Positions 39,134-47,774 are shown, counted from the stretch's first letter. The stretch: 64,000 nt of DNA from DASSUW01 sp963806395 (GCA_963806395.1 CAWDYI010000015.1:1-64000), one strand, 5' to 3'. Numbers and translations: made by a program. Notes: generated by a model not told the origin, from the sequence alone.

Positions 39134-40503
39134 CCGCAGAGCGCCTGTCCGCGCTCGATGCATCCTTCCTCGCCGTCGAGGGCCCCGCGACGCCGATGCA
39201 CGTCGGCTGGGTCGCGCTGTTCGACGCACCGGAGCGCGGGCCGCGACCGCGATTCGATGATCTGTTCGAGCACATCGCCGGACGGCTGACACAGGCGCCG
39301 CGCTACCGGCAGCGGCTCGCCGACGTGCCGCTCGCGGTGCACGACCCCGTGTGGGTCGACGACGCCGGCTTTGACATGAGCGAGCACCTGCTGCCGGCGG
39401 ACGGCGAGGACCTCACGGCGCTGGTGGACTCCGTGTTCTCCTCGCCGCTGCGGCGGGACCGGCCGGTGTGGGAGATGTGGATCGCCGACAACCTGACGGA
39501 CGGGCGGATCGCGGTCGTCGGCAAGATGCACCACTGCATGGTCGACGGCGCCGCCGTGGTCGAGCTCGGCAACCTGATGCTCGACGCGAAGCCCGGCGGG
39601 TGGCGCGAGACGGTCGCCGAGCAGACGTGGTCGCCGGCACCGACCCCGTCCGCCGGCGAGCGGTTCGCGCGCGCGGTGGTCGATCGCGCCGGGGACACCG
39701 CCTCGCTGGTGCTGGCTCCGGCGCGCCTCGCGGCGTCGCCCCGGCGGCTCCGCGGGTTCCCGGGAGCGGCAACGCGCGGGGCCCGCACGTTCTCCCACAT
39801 GCTCCTGCCGCCGGCGCCCAGCTCGCCGCTGAACCTGCCCGGGACCGCGCACCGCCACCACATCCGCGTGACCCGCAGCCTCGACGAGATCCGCGCCGTC
39901 CGGCGCCGCTTCCGCGTGACGCCGAACGACGTGCTGCTCGCCGCCTGCGCCGGCGCGCTGCGCCGCTTCGCCGAGCGCCGCGAGGAGCCGCCGCAGCCGT
40001 TGAAGGCGATGGTGCCCGCCGACGTCCGCTCGAGCGACGACTCCGCCGGGACGGGCAACCGCATCTCGTTCGTGTTCATCGAGCTGCCGTGCGACGAGCC
40101 CGACCCGGTCGCGCGGCTCCATGCCGTGAACCGTGCGACCGCTCAGCGCCTGCGTGACCGCGAGGCGGACGACCTCGACGCCGCGTTCCGCGGCCTCGCG
40201 CTCACGCCGACCCCGCTCCAGCGCGCGCTCGCCCACGCGTTCGCGCATCCGCGGTTGTTCAACCTCACGATCTCGAGCGTGCCGGGCCCTGCCGTACCGC
40301 GCTACCTGCGCGGCTGCCGGCTGCGCGAGGTCCACTCAGCGGTGCCGCTGGCGGGCCGCCACGCGCTCTCGATCGGCATCGTGACGGTCGCGGGAAACGC
40401 CTGCCTGGGGATCACCGCCGACGCGCGCACGCTGCCGGATGCCGATCTGCTCGCGGAGGATCTCGACGCGGCGATCGACGAGCTGGTCGCTCAGCGCGCG
40501 TAG
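39130..40503 (+). CDS. Wax ester synthase/diacylglycerol acyltransferase (WS/DGAT)
   Basis: 457 residues from a GTG at 39130 overlapping the hydrolase stop. The active-site motif HHCMVDG is at 134-140 (family HHxxxDG); ALDASFLAVEGPATPMHVG is the standard N-terminus, and NLTISSVPGP and PLAGRHALSIGIVT are the C-terminal blocks. It esterifies acyl-CoA to fatty alcohols or diacylglycerol to make storage neutral lipid, fitting the nearby acyl-CoA carboxylase and desaturase. Confidence 0.95.
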   Translation: MTAERLSALDASFLAVEGPATPMHVGWVALFDAPERGPRPRFDDLFEHIAGRLTQAPRYRQRLADVPLAVHDPVWVDDAGFDMSEHLLPADGEDLTALVDSVFSSPLRRDRPVWEMWIADNLTDGRIAVVGKMHHCMVDGAAVVELGNLMLDAKPGGWRETVAEQTWSPAPTPSAGERFARAVVDRAGDTASLVLAPARLAASPRRLRGFPGAATRGARTFSHMLLPPAPSSPLNLPGTAHRHHIRVTRSLDEIRAVRRRFRVTPNDVLLAACAGALRRFAERREEPPQPLKAMVPADVRSSDDSAGTGNRISFVFIELPCDEPDPVARLHAVNRATAQRLRDREADDLDAAFRGLALTPTPLQRALAHAFAHPRLFNLTISSVPGPAVPRYLRGCRLREVHSAVPLAGRHALSIGIVTVAGNACLGITADARTLPDADLLAEDLDAAIDELVAQRA

Positions 40504-40640
40504 CCGCGCGACGGATCAGCGTTGCTCGAGTTGTGCGCGCCCTTGGCGGGCGAGCGGTACTTCTCGCTCGGGCGGTCGCCGCACAGGAGGACGGCGAGGC
40601 GGACCAGATCGCGCTGCTGTGTGTTCGGCGGAAGGCTCAT
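40491..40640 (-). CDS. Possible 49-residue protein
   Basis: An ORF from an ATG at 40640 reading MSLPPNTQQRDLVRLAVLLCG and ending in a polar tail that overlaps the WS/DGAT stop. It is the only reasonable reading frame in the 287-bp gap. There is no good ribosome-binding site and no family I recognise; it could be chance. The rest of the gap up to the MarR operator holds nothing I can identify. Confidence 0.25.
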   Translation of the reverse strand: MSLPPNTQQRDLVRLAVLLCGDRPSEKYRSPAKGAHNSSNADPSRGYAR

Positions 40641-40771
40641 GCTGGAAGCTTCGCGATTCAGGGTCCCGGGTCCCAGGGTGCGGCCTCCACTCCGGGCCCG
40701 CGTCAACCCGCCAATGCCCGGCGGCGAACCGTACGCCGACGTGCGGTTCACCCGACGCGCTATTGGCGTAG

Positions 40772-40791
40772 TCTCTGACTCAGGTCAGAGA
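40772..40791. promoter_or_regulatory. Probable operator of the MarR-GNAT gene
   Basis: TCTCTGAC-TCAG-GTCAGAGA: a perfect 8-bp inverted repeat with a 4-bp spacer, ending on the A of the ATG at 40791. MarR proteins bind palindromes of this size, and its position over the start suggests direct autoregulation by blocking initiation. Confidence 0.65.
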
Positions 40792-41678
40792 TGATCGAGC
40801 AGCGGGACATCGCGCGCGTTCGCAGCTTCAACCGGCTCGTGACCCGCCAGGTCGGAGCGCTCAACGACCGCTATCTCGGCCGGCGGCCGCTCGGCGAGTC
40901 GCGTGTGCTGTTCGAGATCGGGCTCGACGGGGCGACGCCGCGCGACGTGCGCGCCCGGCTCGGCCTCGACTCCGGCTACCTGTCGCGGATGATCCGCTCG
41001 CTCGAGCGCGACGGCCTGGTCGAGAAGCGACCCGACCCGGCCGACGGGCGAACGGCGCGGCTCTGCCTGACTGCGGCCGGGCGGTCGGAAATGCGCGACC
41101 TCGACCGCATCTCGGACGAGCTCGCGGCGTCGGCGCTCGCCCCGCTCACCGGCGAGCAGCGCACGCGGCTGCTGCGCGCGCAGGCCGAGGTGCGGCGCCT
41201 GCTCGCGATCTCGATGATCGCGGTCGCGCCCGAGGACCCGACCTCGGCCGACGCGCGATGGTGCCTGTCGCACTACTTCGCGGAGCTGGCTGAGCGCTTC
41301 GAGGAGCCGTTCGACCCGGGGCGGACGCTGCCCGCGGACAGCAAGGACCTGATCCCGCCGGCGGGCGCGTTCCTGCTCGCCCGCTGCCAGGGCCAGCCGG
41401 CGGGCTGCGGGGCGCTGAAGACGCTCAGCCCGGGCATCGGCGAGATCATGCGGATGTGGGTCGACCGCGCGCATCGCGGGCTGCGCGTCGGGCCTCGGAT
41501 CCTGCACGCGCTGGAAGAGCAGGCGAGCGCGCTCGGCCATCACAGCGTGCGGCTCTACACCAACCGGTCACTGCACGACGCGAAGGCGATGTACCGCAGC
41601 AACGGCTACGAGGAGATCGCCCGCTACAACGACGATCCCTACGCCCATCACTGGTTCGAGAAGCGCCTTAGTGCGTAG
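40791..41678 (+). CDS. MarR-type regulator fused to a GNAT acetyltransferase
   Basis: 295 residues. N-terminal ~140 residues: a MarR winged helix (ESRVLFEIGLDGATPRDV, LGLDSGYLSRMIRSLERDGLV, wing KRPDPADGRTARL). C-terminal ~145: a GNAT fold (AFLLARCQGQPAGCGALK, MWVDRAHRGLRVGPRIL as the acetyl-CoA site, YTNRSLHDAKAMYRSNGYEEI). Fused MarR-GNAT proteins are known in actinobacteria, but the acetylated substrate is unknown. A perfect palindrome at the ATG suggests self-repression, and an ABC exporter follows beyond a long hairpin. Confidence 0.9.
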   Translation: MIEQRDIARVRSFNRLVTRQVGALNDRYLGRRPLGESRVLFEIGLDGATPRDVRARLGLDSGYLSRMIRSLERDGLVEKRPDPADGRTARLCLTAAGRSEMRDLDRISDELAASALAPLTGEQRTRLLRAQAEVRRLLAISMIAVAPEDPTSADARWCLSHYFAELAERFEEPFDPGRTLPADSKDLIPPAGAFLLARCQGQPAGCGALKTLSPGIGEIMRMWVDRAHRGLRVGPRILHALEEQASALGHHSVRLYTNRSLHDAKAMYRSNGYEEIARYNDDPYAHHWFEKRLSA

Positions 41679-41757
41679 TACCGGTGTTCGGGAGTACGTG
41701 CGGCCGCCGGAACCGTGCGTACTTACGAATGCCGGTACCTAGGCCTAAAGGTCTAGG
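41678..41757 (+). terminator. Long hairpin plus second palindrome between MarR-GNAT and ABC exporter
   Basis: A 26-bp inverted repeat (41678-41703 / 41713-41738, outer GTACCGG...CCGGTAC) starts on the last base of the upstream stop codon. Of six differences between the arms, five become G-U pairs in + strand RNA, so it is almost perfectly paired as RNA. A second palindrome, CCTAGGCC-TAAA-GGTCTAGG, follows at 41738-41757. There is no T tract. It may end the first transcript or act as an attenuator or operator for the exporter. Confidence 0.55.
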
Positions 41758-41815
41758 GCGAAGTACGGATTGCCCCCATTGGAGCCGCAGTCCCGAGGCG
41801 ACACCATGGGACGCG

Positions 41816-42811
41816 ATGACAACCGACTCCACTCTTGCGATCGAGGCCACGGGCCTCGTCAAGTCGTTCGGCGACACCAAGGCGGTCGACGGCGTGGACC
41901 TTGCCGTGCGCCGAGGCTCGGTGTACGGCGTGCTCGGCCCGAACGGCGCCGGGAAGACCACCACGATCCGGATGCTGGCGACGCTGCTGCGCCCGGACGC
42001 CGGCTCCGCGCGCGTGCTCGGGCACGACATCGTCAGCGAAGCCGACGCCGTGCGCGGCCTCGTCAGCCTCACCGGCCAGCTCGCCTCGGTCGACGAGGAC
42101 CTGACCGGGCGCGAGAACCTGATCCTGCTCGGGCGCCTGCTCGGCCTCAAGCGCGCCGGTGCCAAGGACCGCGCGGCCGAGCTGCTCGACGCCTTCGGGC
42201 TCGCGGAGGCGGCCGGGCGGCTGGTGAAGAACTACTCGGGCGGCATGCGCCGGCGGCTCGACATCGCCGCCAGCATCGTCGTCACGCCGGAGCTGATGTT
42301 CCTCGACGAGCCGACCACGGGGCTCGACCCGCGCTCGCGCAACCAGGTGTGGGACATCATCCGCGCGCTCGTCGCGGGCGGGACCACGATCCTCCTGTGC
42401 ACGCAGTACCTCGACGAGGCCGACCAGCTCGCCGAGGGGATCGCCGTCATCGACCACGGCAAGGTGATCGCCGAGGGGACGCCCGGCCAGCTCAAGGCGT
42501 CGGTCGGCTCCGGCGCCCTGCACGTGCGGCTGCTCGATCCCGAGCAGCGGCCCGAGGCTGAGCGCGTGCTGGCACGCGAGCTCGGCTCGGTGCACCTGGA
42601 GCCCGACCCGGCCGCGCTCTCGGTCGCCTGCCCCGACGCCAACCGGGCCGCCGAGGCGGTCGCCGAGCTGGCTCGCGCGGACGTCCGGATCGCGCAGTTC
42701 TCGCTCGACCAGCCGAGCCTCGACGAGGTGTTCTTGGCGCTGACCGGGCATCCGGCCGAGGAGAGCGGGCAGGACGACGAACTCGCCATCGAAGAGGAGC
42801 AGGCAGCATGA
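41816..42811 (+). CDS. ABC transporter ATP-binding protein (DrrA-like)
   Basis: 331 residues from the ATG at 41816. Walker A GPNGAGKTT (41-49), signature YSGGMRRRLDIA, Walker B LMFLDEPTTGLDP, and the C-terminal DrrA-type extension (FSLDQPSLDEVFLALTGHPAEE). This is the daunorubicin-resistance class of exporter ATPases. It overlaps the permease gene (ATGA), and together they form a two-gene drug or lipid exporter. Confidence 0.95.
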   Translation: MTTDSTLAIEATGLVKSFGDTKAVDGVDLAVRRGSVYGVLGPNGAGKTTTIRMLATLLRPDAGSARVLGHDIVSEADAVRGLVSLTGQLASVDEDLTGRENLILLGRLLGLKRAGAKDRAAELLDAFGLAEAAGRLVKNYSGGMRRRLDIAASIVVTPELMFLDEPTTGLDPRSRNQVWDIIRALVAGGTTILLCTQYLDEADQLAEGIAVIDHGKVIAEGTPGQLKASVGSGALHVRLLDPEQRPEAERVLARELGSVHLEPDPAALSVACPDANRAAEAVAELARADVRIAQFSLDQPSLDEVFLALTGHPAEESGQDDELAIEEEQAA

Positions 42812-43647
42812 GCGCCACCTCGACCGCCGGCTCGACCGCCGACGAGGCGGCGCTGCGCCATGCGCTCGCCTCTACTCCGCGCCCGCCGCGTCCGAGCGGC
42901 CTGTCGGCCGCCCTCACGTTCGGGTGGCGAGGGATGCTGAAGGTCAAGCACGTCCCCGAGCAGTTGCTCGACGTGACGATCACGCCGGTGATGTTCGTGC
43001 TCATGTTCACGTACCTGTTCGGCGGCGCGATCGCCGGATCCACGGGCGAGTACCTGGACTACATCCTCCCCGGCATCCTCGTGATGTCGGTGCTGTTCAC
43101 CACCGTCTATTCGGGCGTCGCCCTGAACACCGACCTGACGAAGGGCGTCGTCGACCGCTTCCGCTCGCTGCCGATCTGGAAGCCGGCGCCGCTCGTCGGA
43201 TCGCTGCTCGGCGACAGCGTGCGATACGTGATCGCCGGGACCGTGATCATCGTGCTCGGCGTGATCCTGGGCTTCCGCCCGGAGGCGGGTGTCGGCGGCG
43301 TGGTCGCGGCGCTCGCGCTGGTCGTCCTCTTCGCCTTCGGCCTCTCGTGGGTCTTCACGACCCTGGGTCTGGTGCTGCGCTCGCCGAACGCGGTCATGAA
43401 CGCGGGCTTCATGGGCATCTTCCCGCTCACGTTCCTGTCCAACGTCTTCGTCGACCCGGCGACGCTGCCGGCCGGGCTCGAGGAGTTCGTGGAGGTCAAT
43501 CCGATCTCGATCCTGGCGACCGCGTCGCGCGGGTTGATGGAGGGCAACGCGGAGGCCGGCGACATCGCGATCGTGCTGGCGACCGCCGCCCTTCTGACCG
43601 CCGTGTTCGCCCCGCTGACGACGCGGCTGTACCGCACCAAGGGCTAG
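42808..43647 (+). CDS. ABC-2 type transporter permease (DrrB-like)
   Basis: 279 residues with six predicted membrane helices (for example VMFVLMFTYLFGGAIAGS and FVMSVLFTTVYSG-like LVMSVLFTTVYSGVALN) and the ABC-2 permease motif region DRFRSLPIWKPAPLVGSLLGD. The pattern PAGLEEFVEVNPISILATA is typical of DrrB. It works with the upstream ATPase to export a hydrophobic compound. Its stop codon lies in a large hairpin shared with the convergent GH13 gene. Confidence 0.93.
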   Translation: MSATSTAGSTADEAALRHALASTPRPPRPSGLSAALTFGWRGMLKVKHVPEQLLDVTITPVMFVLMFTYLFGGAIAGSTGEYLDYILPGILVMSVLFTTVYSGVALNTDLTKGVVDRFRSLPIWKPAPLVGSLLGDSVRYVIAGTVIIVLGVILGFRPEAGVGGVVAALALVVLFAFGLSWVFTTLGLVLRSPNAVMNAGFMGIFPLTFLSNVFVDPATLPAGLEEFVEVNPISILATASRGLMEGNAEAGDIAIVLATAALLTAVFAPLTTRLYRTKG

Positions 43648-43724
43648 ATGACTGATTCCACGACCCGCACGACCGCCTGGTGGCGCCCCGCGGCGCTGGA
43701 TCGGCCACGGAATCAATCATCTAG
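43644..43724. terminator. Shared hairpin between convergent permease and GH13 genes
   Basis: The 22-bp arms (43644-43665 / 43703-43724) begin with CTAG at each end, so both genes' TAG stop codons are part of the stem. The spacer holds a smaller GC stem. The four differences between the arms are all G-U pairs in minus-strand RNA, giving a fully paired helix on the GH13 transcript. No U tract follows. Likely a bidirectional transcription end and mRNA 3' stabiliser. Confidence 0.65.
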
Positions 43725-45388
43725 GGCGCCACGCGGTCTCCGTCGCGGCGCAGCCGGAACCAGCGGTAGCCGTACGGGTCCAGCGGGACGGTGAGCGTGC
43801 CGTCCGCGTCCGGGACGAGGTGGCCGTCGTCGAGCAGATCGACGGCCTCCTCGATCCCGGGCTCCAGCCGCAGCCGCGCTTCGAGCCGCTCGTCGGCGAA
43901 CGAGTGGACGGCGAGGATCGTGCTCCCGTCGCAGTCCGCGCGATGGGCGAGCACGGGGGCGTGGCCGGCGTCGAGCAGGGTGCACTCGCCCCAGCCGAGC
44001 TCGGGACACTCGCGCCGGCGGCGGATCAGCCGCTCCATCCAGGTCAGCAACGAGCCGTCCGACCGTCGCTGCGCGGCGACGTTCACCCGCTCCGGGCTCC
44101 AGCCGTCGGCGTCCACCACCGGGCGGCAGAGCGCGCCGGCGTCCTCGACGGTCGAGAACCCGCCGTGGCGCTCGGACGACCATTGCATCGGCGCGCGCAC
44201 GCTGTAGCGCCCCTCGATCTCGAGGTTCTCCGCCATGCCGATCTCCTCGCCGTAGAACAGCACCGGCGTGCCGGGCAGGGAGAACGCGAGGCTGTAGAGC
44301 ATCCGGATCCGCCGCTCGTCGCCTCCGACCATCGTCGGCAGCCGCCGGCGCAGGCCGCGCCCGTAGAGCTGGAGGTCCTCGTCCGGGCCGAACGCGGCGA
44401 ACACCTCGGCCCGCTCGTCCTCGGACAGCTTGTCGAGTGTCAGCTCGTCGTGGTTGCGGACGAAGTTCGCCCACTGGCAGTCCTTCGGGATCTCCGGCAG
44501 CGACTTCAGCGCGTCCCGCACCGGCGTCGCGTCGCCGCGCGCGAGCGCGAGATAGATGGCCTGGTTGACCACGAAGTTGAGGACCATGTGGAGCTCGTCG
44601 CCGTCCTCGTCGCCGAAGAACGTGCGTTGCTCGGCGGGCGGCAGGTTGACCTCGCCCATCAGGATCGCGTCGCCGCGGCGCCGGCCGATGAAGCGGCGCA
44701 GGTCGCGCAGGAACTCGTGCGGATCCTCGATCGCGCCCTTCGGCATCCCGATCGGCTCGAGCAGGAACGGGACGGCGTCGACGCGGAAGCCGGCGAGGCC
44801 CTGGACGAGCCAGTAGCCGACGACCTGGGCGATCTCGTCGCGGACGGCCGGGTTGGCGACGTTGAGGTCGGGCTGGTGCGAGTAGAACCGGTGCAGGTAC
44901 CACTGCCGCGCCTTCGGGTCATAGGCCCAGTTGGAGTGCTCCCGGTCGGGGAACACGACGTCCCCGGGCTTCTCGGCCGGCTTCTCGTCGGCCCACACGA
45001 AGAAGTCGTGGAACGGAGAGGTCGGGTCGCGTCCTGCCTGGAACCACGGGTGCTGGTCGGACGTGTGGTTGACCACGAGGTCGGCGATCACGCGGATCCC
45101 CCGGTCGGCGGCCGTGCGGATCATCTCCGCGAAGTCGCCGGGCGTGCCGAGGCGCCCGTCGATGCCGTAGAAGTCCGTGATGTCGTACCCGTCGTCGCGC
45201 TGCTCGCTCGGGTAGAACGGCATCAGCCACAGGCAGCTGACGCCGAGGCCGGCGAGGTAGTCGAGCCGCTCGGTGAGCCCCGCGAGGTCGCCGCAGCCGT
45301 CGCCGTCGGAGTCCAGGAACGTCTCGACGTCGAGGCAGTAGACGACGGCGTTCTTCCACCACAGGTCGCTGGTCGCCTTGATCCTCAC
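43721..45388 (-). CDS. GH13 family alpha-amylase/trehalose-synthase-like enzyme
   Basis: 555 residues from a GTG at 45388 overlapping the LLM stop (GTGA). The GH13 catalytic residues are present: nucleophile D204 in GFRVDAVPF, acid E246 in AILMGEV, and D314 in VRNHDEL; DLVVNHTS is the conserved region I. The N-terminal KNAVVYCLDVETFLDSDGDG resembles trehalose synthase and related glucosyl transferases rather than secreted amylases; no signal peptide. Probably acts on trehalose, maltose or a glucosyl osmolyte in the cytoplasm. Confidence 0.88.
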   Translation of the reverse strand: MRIKATSDLWWKNAVVYCLDVETFLDSDGDGCGDLAGLTERLDYLAGLGVSCLWLMPFYPSEQRDDGYDITDFYGIDGRLGTPGDFAEMIRTAADRGIRVIADLVVNHTSDQHPWFQAGRDPTSPFHDFFVWADEKPAEKPGDVVFPDREHSNWAYDPKARQWYLHRFYSHQPDLNVANPAVRDEIAQVVGYWLVQGLAGFRVDAVPFLLEPIGMPKGAIEDPHEFLRDLRRFIGRRRGDAILMGEVNLPPAEQRTFFGDEDGDELHMVLNFVVNQAIYLALARGDATPVRDALKSLPEIPKDCQWANFVRNHDELTLDKLSEDERAEVFAAFGPDEDLQLYGRGLRRRLPTMVGGDERRIRMLYSLAFSLPGTPVLFYGEEIGMAENLEIEGRYSVRAPMQWSSERHGGFSTVEDAGALCRPVVDADGWSPERVNVAAQRRSDGSLLTWMERLIRRRRECPELGWGECTLLDAGHAPVLAHRADCDGSTILAVHSFADERLEARLRLEPGIEEAVDLLDDGHLVPDADGTLTVPLDPYGYRWFRLRRDGDRVAP

Positions 45389-46341
45389 AGCGCGGGAAGG
45401 ACGTGCTCGCCGAACGCCTGGATGAACTGCCGCTGCTCCTGACCTACGTGGTGCAGATAGACGGCGTCGAAGCCGAGGGCCACCAGTTCCTCGATCCACG
45501 CGACGTGCCGCGCGAGGTCCGCGGAGACGAGCACCGGCCCGCGCAGATCCTCCGGGCGCACGTGAGCGGCGGCGGCGTCGAACTCCTCGACCGTCGCGAT
45601 GTCCCAGCACAGCGGCGGCGGGAAGACGTTGGTGCGCCACTGGTGGTGAGCGACGCGCAGCGCCTCGTCCTCGGTCTCGGCCCACGACACGTGCACCTGG
45701 ACGGCCACCGGCTTGCCCTCGCCGCCGCGCTCGCGGAAGGCGGCGAGCACGCGCTCGAGCTGCTCGCGCGGCTGGTTGATGGTGATCAGCCCGTCCGCCC
45801 ACTCGCCGGCGAAGCCGGCCGTCTCGGCGCTCACGGCGGTCGCCAGCAGCGTCGGCGGCTCGGCGGGCAGCGTCCACAGCTTCGCGCGGTCGACCGTGAC
45901 GAGCCCACGGTGGTCGACGATCTCACCCGCGAACAGCGCGCGGATCACGTCGACGCACTCGCGCAGCCGCGCGTTCCGCACCCGCTTGCCCGGCCACCGC
46001 TCACCGGTGATGTGCTCGTTGGAGAACTCGCCCGTGCCGAGCGCGACGGACAGCCGCCCGGGGAACATCTCCGCGAGCGTGGCGGCCGCCTGCGCGACGA
46101 TCGCCGGGTGGTAGCGCTGCCCGGGCGCGTTGACGACGCCGTACGGCATCGAGGTCGACTGCATCGCCGCCCCCAGCCACGACCACGCGAATCCCGACTC
46201 GCCCTGGCGCTCGCTCCAGGGCGAGAAGTGGTCCGACGACCAGGCGCGCTGGAAGCCCGCGGCCTCTGCCTCGCGCATCGCCGTCAGGAGAACACTGGGC
46301 GGGATCTGCTCGTGCGACGCGTGGATGCCGATGGCTGCCAT
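45385..46341 (-). CDS. LLM-class oxidoreductase (TIGR03885-like)
   Basis: 318 residues, TIM-barrel luciferase-like: GIHASHEQIPPSVLLTAMREAEAAGF, SSDHFSPWSERQGESGFAWSWLGA, FPGRLSVALGTGEFSNEHI and ADGLITINQPREQL. These match the non-F420, FMN-type subgroup often found beside a GH13 gene. Translation is coupled to the GH13 gene by a 4-bp overlap, which points to a shared pathway, but the chemistry is unknown. Confidence 0.87.
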   Translation of the reverse strand: MAAIGIHASHEQIPPSVLLTAMREAEAAGFQRAWSSDHFSPWSERQGESGFAWSWLGAAMQSTSMPYGVVNAPGQRYHPAIVAQAAATLAEMFPGRLSVALGTGEFSNEHITGERWPGKRVRNARLRECVDVIRALFAGEIVDHRGLVTVDRAKLWTLPAEPPTLLATAVSAETAGFAGEWADGLITINQPREQLERVLAAFRERGGEGKPVAVQVHVSWAETEDEALRVAHHQWRTNVFPPPLCWDIATVEEFDAAAAHVRPEDLRGPVLVSADLARHVAWIEELVALGFDAVYLHHVGQEQRQFIQAFGEHVLPAL

Positions 46342-46489
46342 AGAGGCCCGTCCTACCCAGGAGGGCCGTTAGCACGCCGAGACATCGCATGAGCGGTTGC
46401 CCGGCGGTTACGACATCCGGCCGATTCGGTGCACCGGCGGATCGCCGTGCCGATCACCGGAGGCGACGAACCTACGAAGGAGGCCCCGC

Positions 46490-46804
46490 GTGCTCGCACG
46501 CAAACTGACCCTGGCCGCTGTGACCGTCACGTGCGCACTCTGCGCCGTGCCGGCCGTCGCACCCGCCGCCACGGTGTGCAATGAGGCAGAGAACTCGCCG
46601 CGTGGCGGTTACGTCGTGACCGGCGGTCCGGTCGACCCGAACCCGCCGGCATTCCTGCGCGGGTCGCAGATGCGCGTCGGCAACGGCCACGGCGCCGGGC
46701 TGGTCAACGCTGCGGAGCACTCCCCCGCGCTGCGGCTCTGCGGACCCGATGACGGGGACGACGGCGGCGGCGACGACGACGACGGCGGCGTCAGCGACAC
46801 CTAG
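46490..46804 (+). CDS. Small secreted acidic-tailed protein
   Basis: 104 residues from a GTG at 46490 with an AAGGAGG ribosome-binding site 6 bp upstream. A signal peptide (ARKLTLAAVTVTCALCAVPAVAPAA) precedes a short mature region with two cysteines (VCNEAEN, LRLCGPDD) and a low-complexity Asp/Gly tail of about 17 residues. The Asp-rich end may bind calcium or the wall. No family recognised. Confidence 0.7.
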   Translation: MLARKLTLAAVTVTCALCAVPAVAPAATVCNEAENSPRGGYVVTGGPVDPNPPAFLRGSQMRVGNGHGAGLVNAAEHSPALRLCGPDDGDDGGGDDDDGGVSDT

Positions 46805-46811
46805 ACGCTCG

Positions 46812-46839
46812 GCGCGGGCGCACGTGAGTGCGCCCGCGC
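46812..46839 (+). terminator. Strong hairpin after the secreted-protein gene
   Basis: GCGCGGGCGCAC-GTGA-GTGCGCCCGCGC: a perfect 12-bp stem with a 4-base loop, 8 bp after the stop at 46804 and before the convergent VOC gene. There is no T tract, as is usual for high-GC actinobacterial hairpin terminators. Confidence 0.7.
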
Positions 46840-46854
46840 GACAGCCACCGGTGC

Positions 46855-47283
46855 TCAGAGCGCAGCGAGGTCCCGCACCTGCGTCAGCCGGAACGAGTTC
46901 CCGGACGGGTCGCGGAACCCGGAGTCGATCCCGTAGGGCCGCTCCTCGGGCGCTTCGCTGAACTCGACGCCGCGGGCCTTGAGGTCCTCGTACGAGGCCT
47001 GGCAGTCGTCGGTGGTGAGGAACACCGTCCCCGCGAAGCCCTTCGCCATCAGGTCGCGCACCTGGTCGGCGGTCTCGGCATCCATCACCGGCGCCCCCGG
47101 GATCGCCATCAGCACGATCGCTACCTCGGGCTGGCCGGCCGGTCCGACCGTGAGCCAGCGGAAGTTGCCCATCTCGGCGATGGTCACGTCGGAGCGCACC
47201 TCCATGCCGAGCTTCTCGGTGTAGAACGCGAGCGCCTCGTCCTGGTCGTGCACCCACAGCTGAGCGGTGCTGATCTTGATCAT
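46855..47283 (-). CDS. VOC-family (glyoxalase/bleomycin-resistance-type) protein
   Basis: 142 residues, with AGGAGA upstream of the ATG. Sequence IKISTAQLWVHDQDEALAFYTEKLGMEV, VFLTTDDCQASYEDLKARGVEF and GFRDPSGNSFRLTQV gives the paired beta-alpha-beta-beta-beta repeats of VOC proteins with the C-terminal DPSGN motif. Specific ligand unknown. The AraC-type gene upstream on the same strand (40 bp gap) may control it. Confidence 0.92.
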   Translation of the reverse strand: MIKISTAQLWVHDQDEALAFYTEKLGMEVRSDVTIAEMGNFRWLTVGPAGQPEVAIVLMAIPGAPVMDAETADQVRDLMAKGFAGTVFLTTDDCQASYEDLKARGVEFSEAPEERPYGIDSGFRDPSGNSFRLTQVRDLAAL

Positions 47284-47322
47284 GGGGTCTCCTGAATCGG
47301 CGTTGAACTATCGCCGACCACG

Positions 47323-47757
47323 CTAATCGTGCGTTGCGCGGCTGTCTTCTCGAAACGTGCGGTGTTGGGGGCGCGCGTAGGCACGCACGAAGCACGCCGG
47401 GATCAGCGCGTAGTGGGAGGCCGGCGGGAACGTCGCGCGGTAGACGGTCGGCGACACGCCGAACGTGCGCGTGAAGCTGGTCGTGAACGAGCCGATGCTC
47501 TGCAGGCCGACGGACAGGCAGACGTCGGCCACCGAGCGATCGGTCGTGCGCAGGAGCGCCGCGGCACGCTCGAGCCGGCGCGTCAGCAGATACGCGTGCG
47601 GCGACTCCCCGAACGCCCGGCGGAACTCGCGGCTGAAGTGGGCGCGGGACAGGCCCGCGGCACGCGCCAGGTCGTCGACGTCCAGCGGCTCGAAGTAGCG
47701 CGCGTCGGCGAGGTCCTTGGCACGCACGAGGTGCCGCGCAGGAGGGACGAAGGCCAT
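47323..47757 (-). CDS. AraC-family regulator, short form
   Basis: 144 residues from the ATG at 47757. Only the DNA-binding part is present: LDVDDLARAAGLSRAHFSREFRRAFGESP and SVADVCLSVGLQSIGSFTTSFTRTFGVSPTVYR. No sensory domain, as in MarA/SoxS-like short AraC proteins. Longer in-frame starts upstream give low-complexity Arg-rich sequence and are rejected. Likely regulates the adjoining VOC gene. Confidence 0.88.
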   Translation of the reverse strand: MAFVPPARHLVRAKDLADARYFEPLDVDDLARAAGLSRAHFSREFRRAFGESPHAYLLTRRLERAAALLRTTDRSVADVCLSVGLQSIGSFTTSFTRTFGVSPTVYRATFPPASHYALIPACFVRAYARPQHRTFREDSRATHD

Positions 47758-47774
47758 GCGCGGCCCAGTATCGC

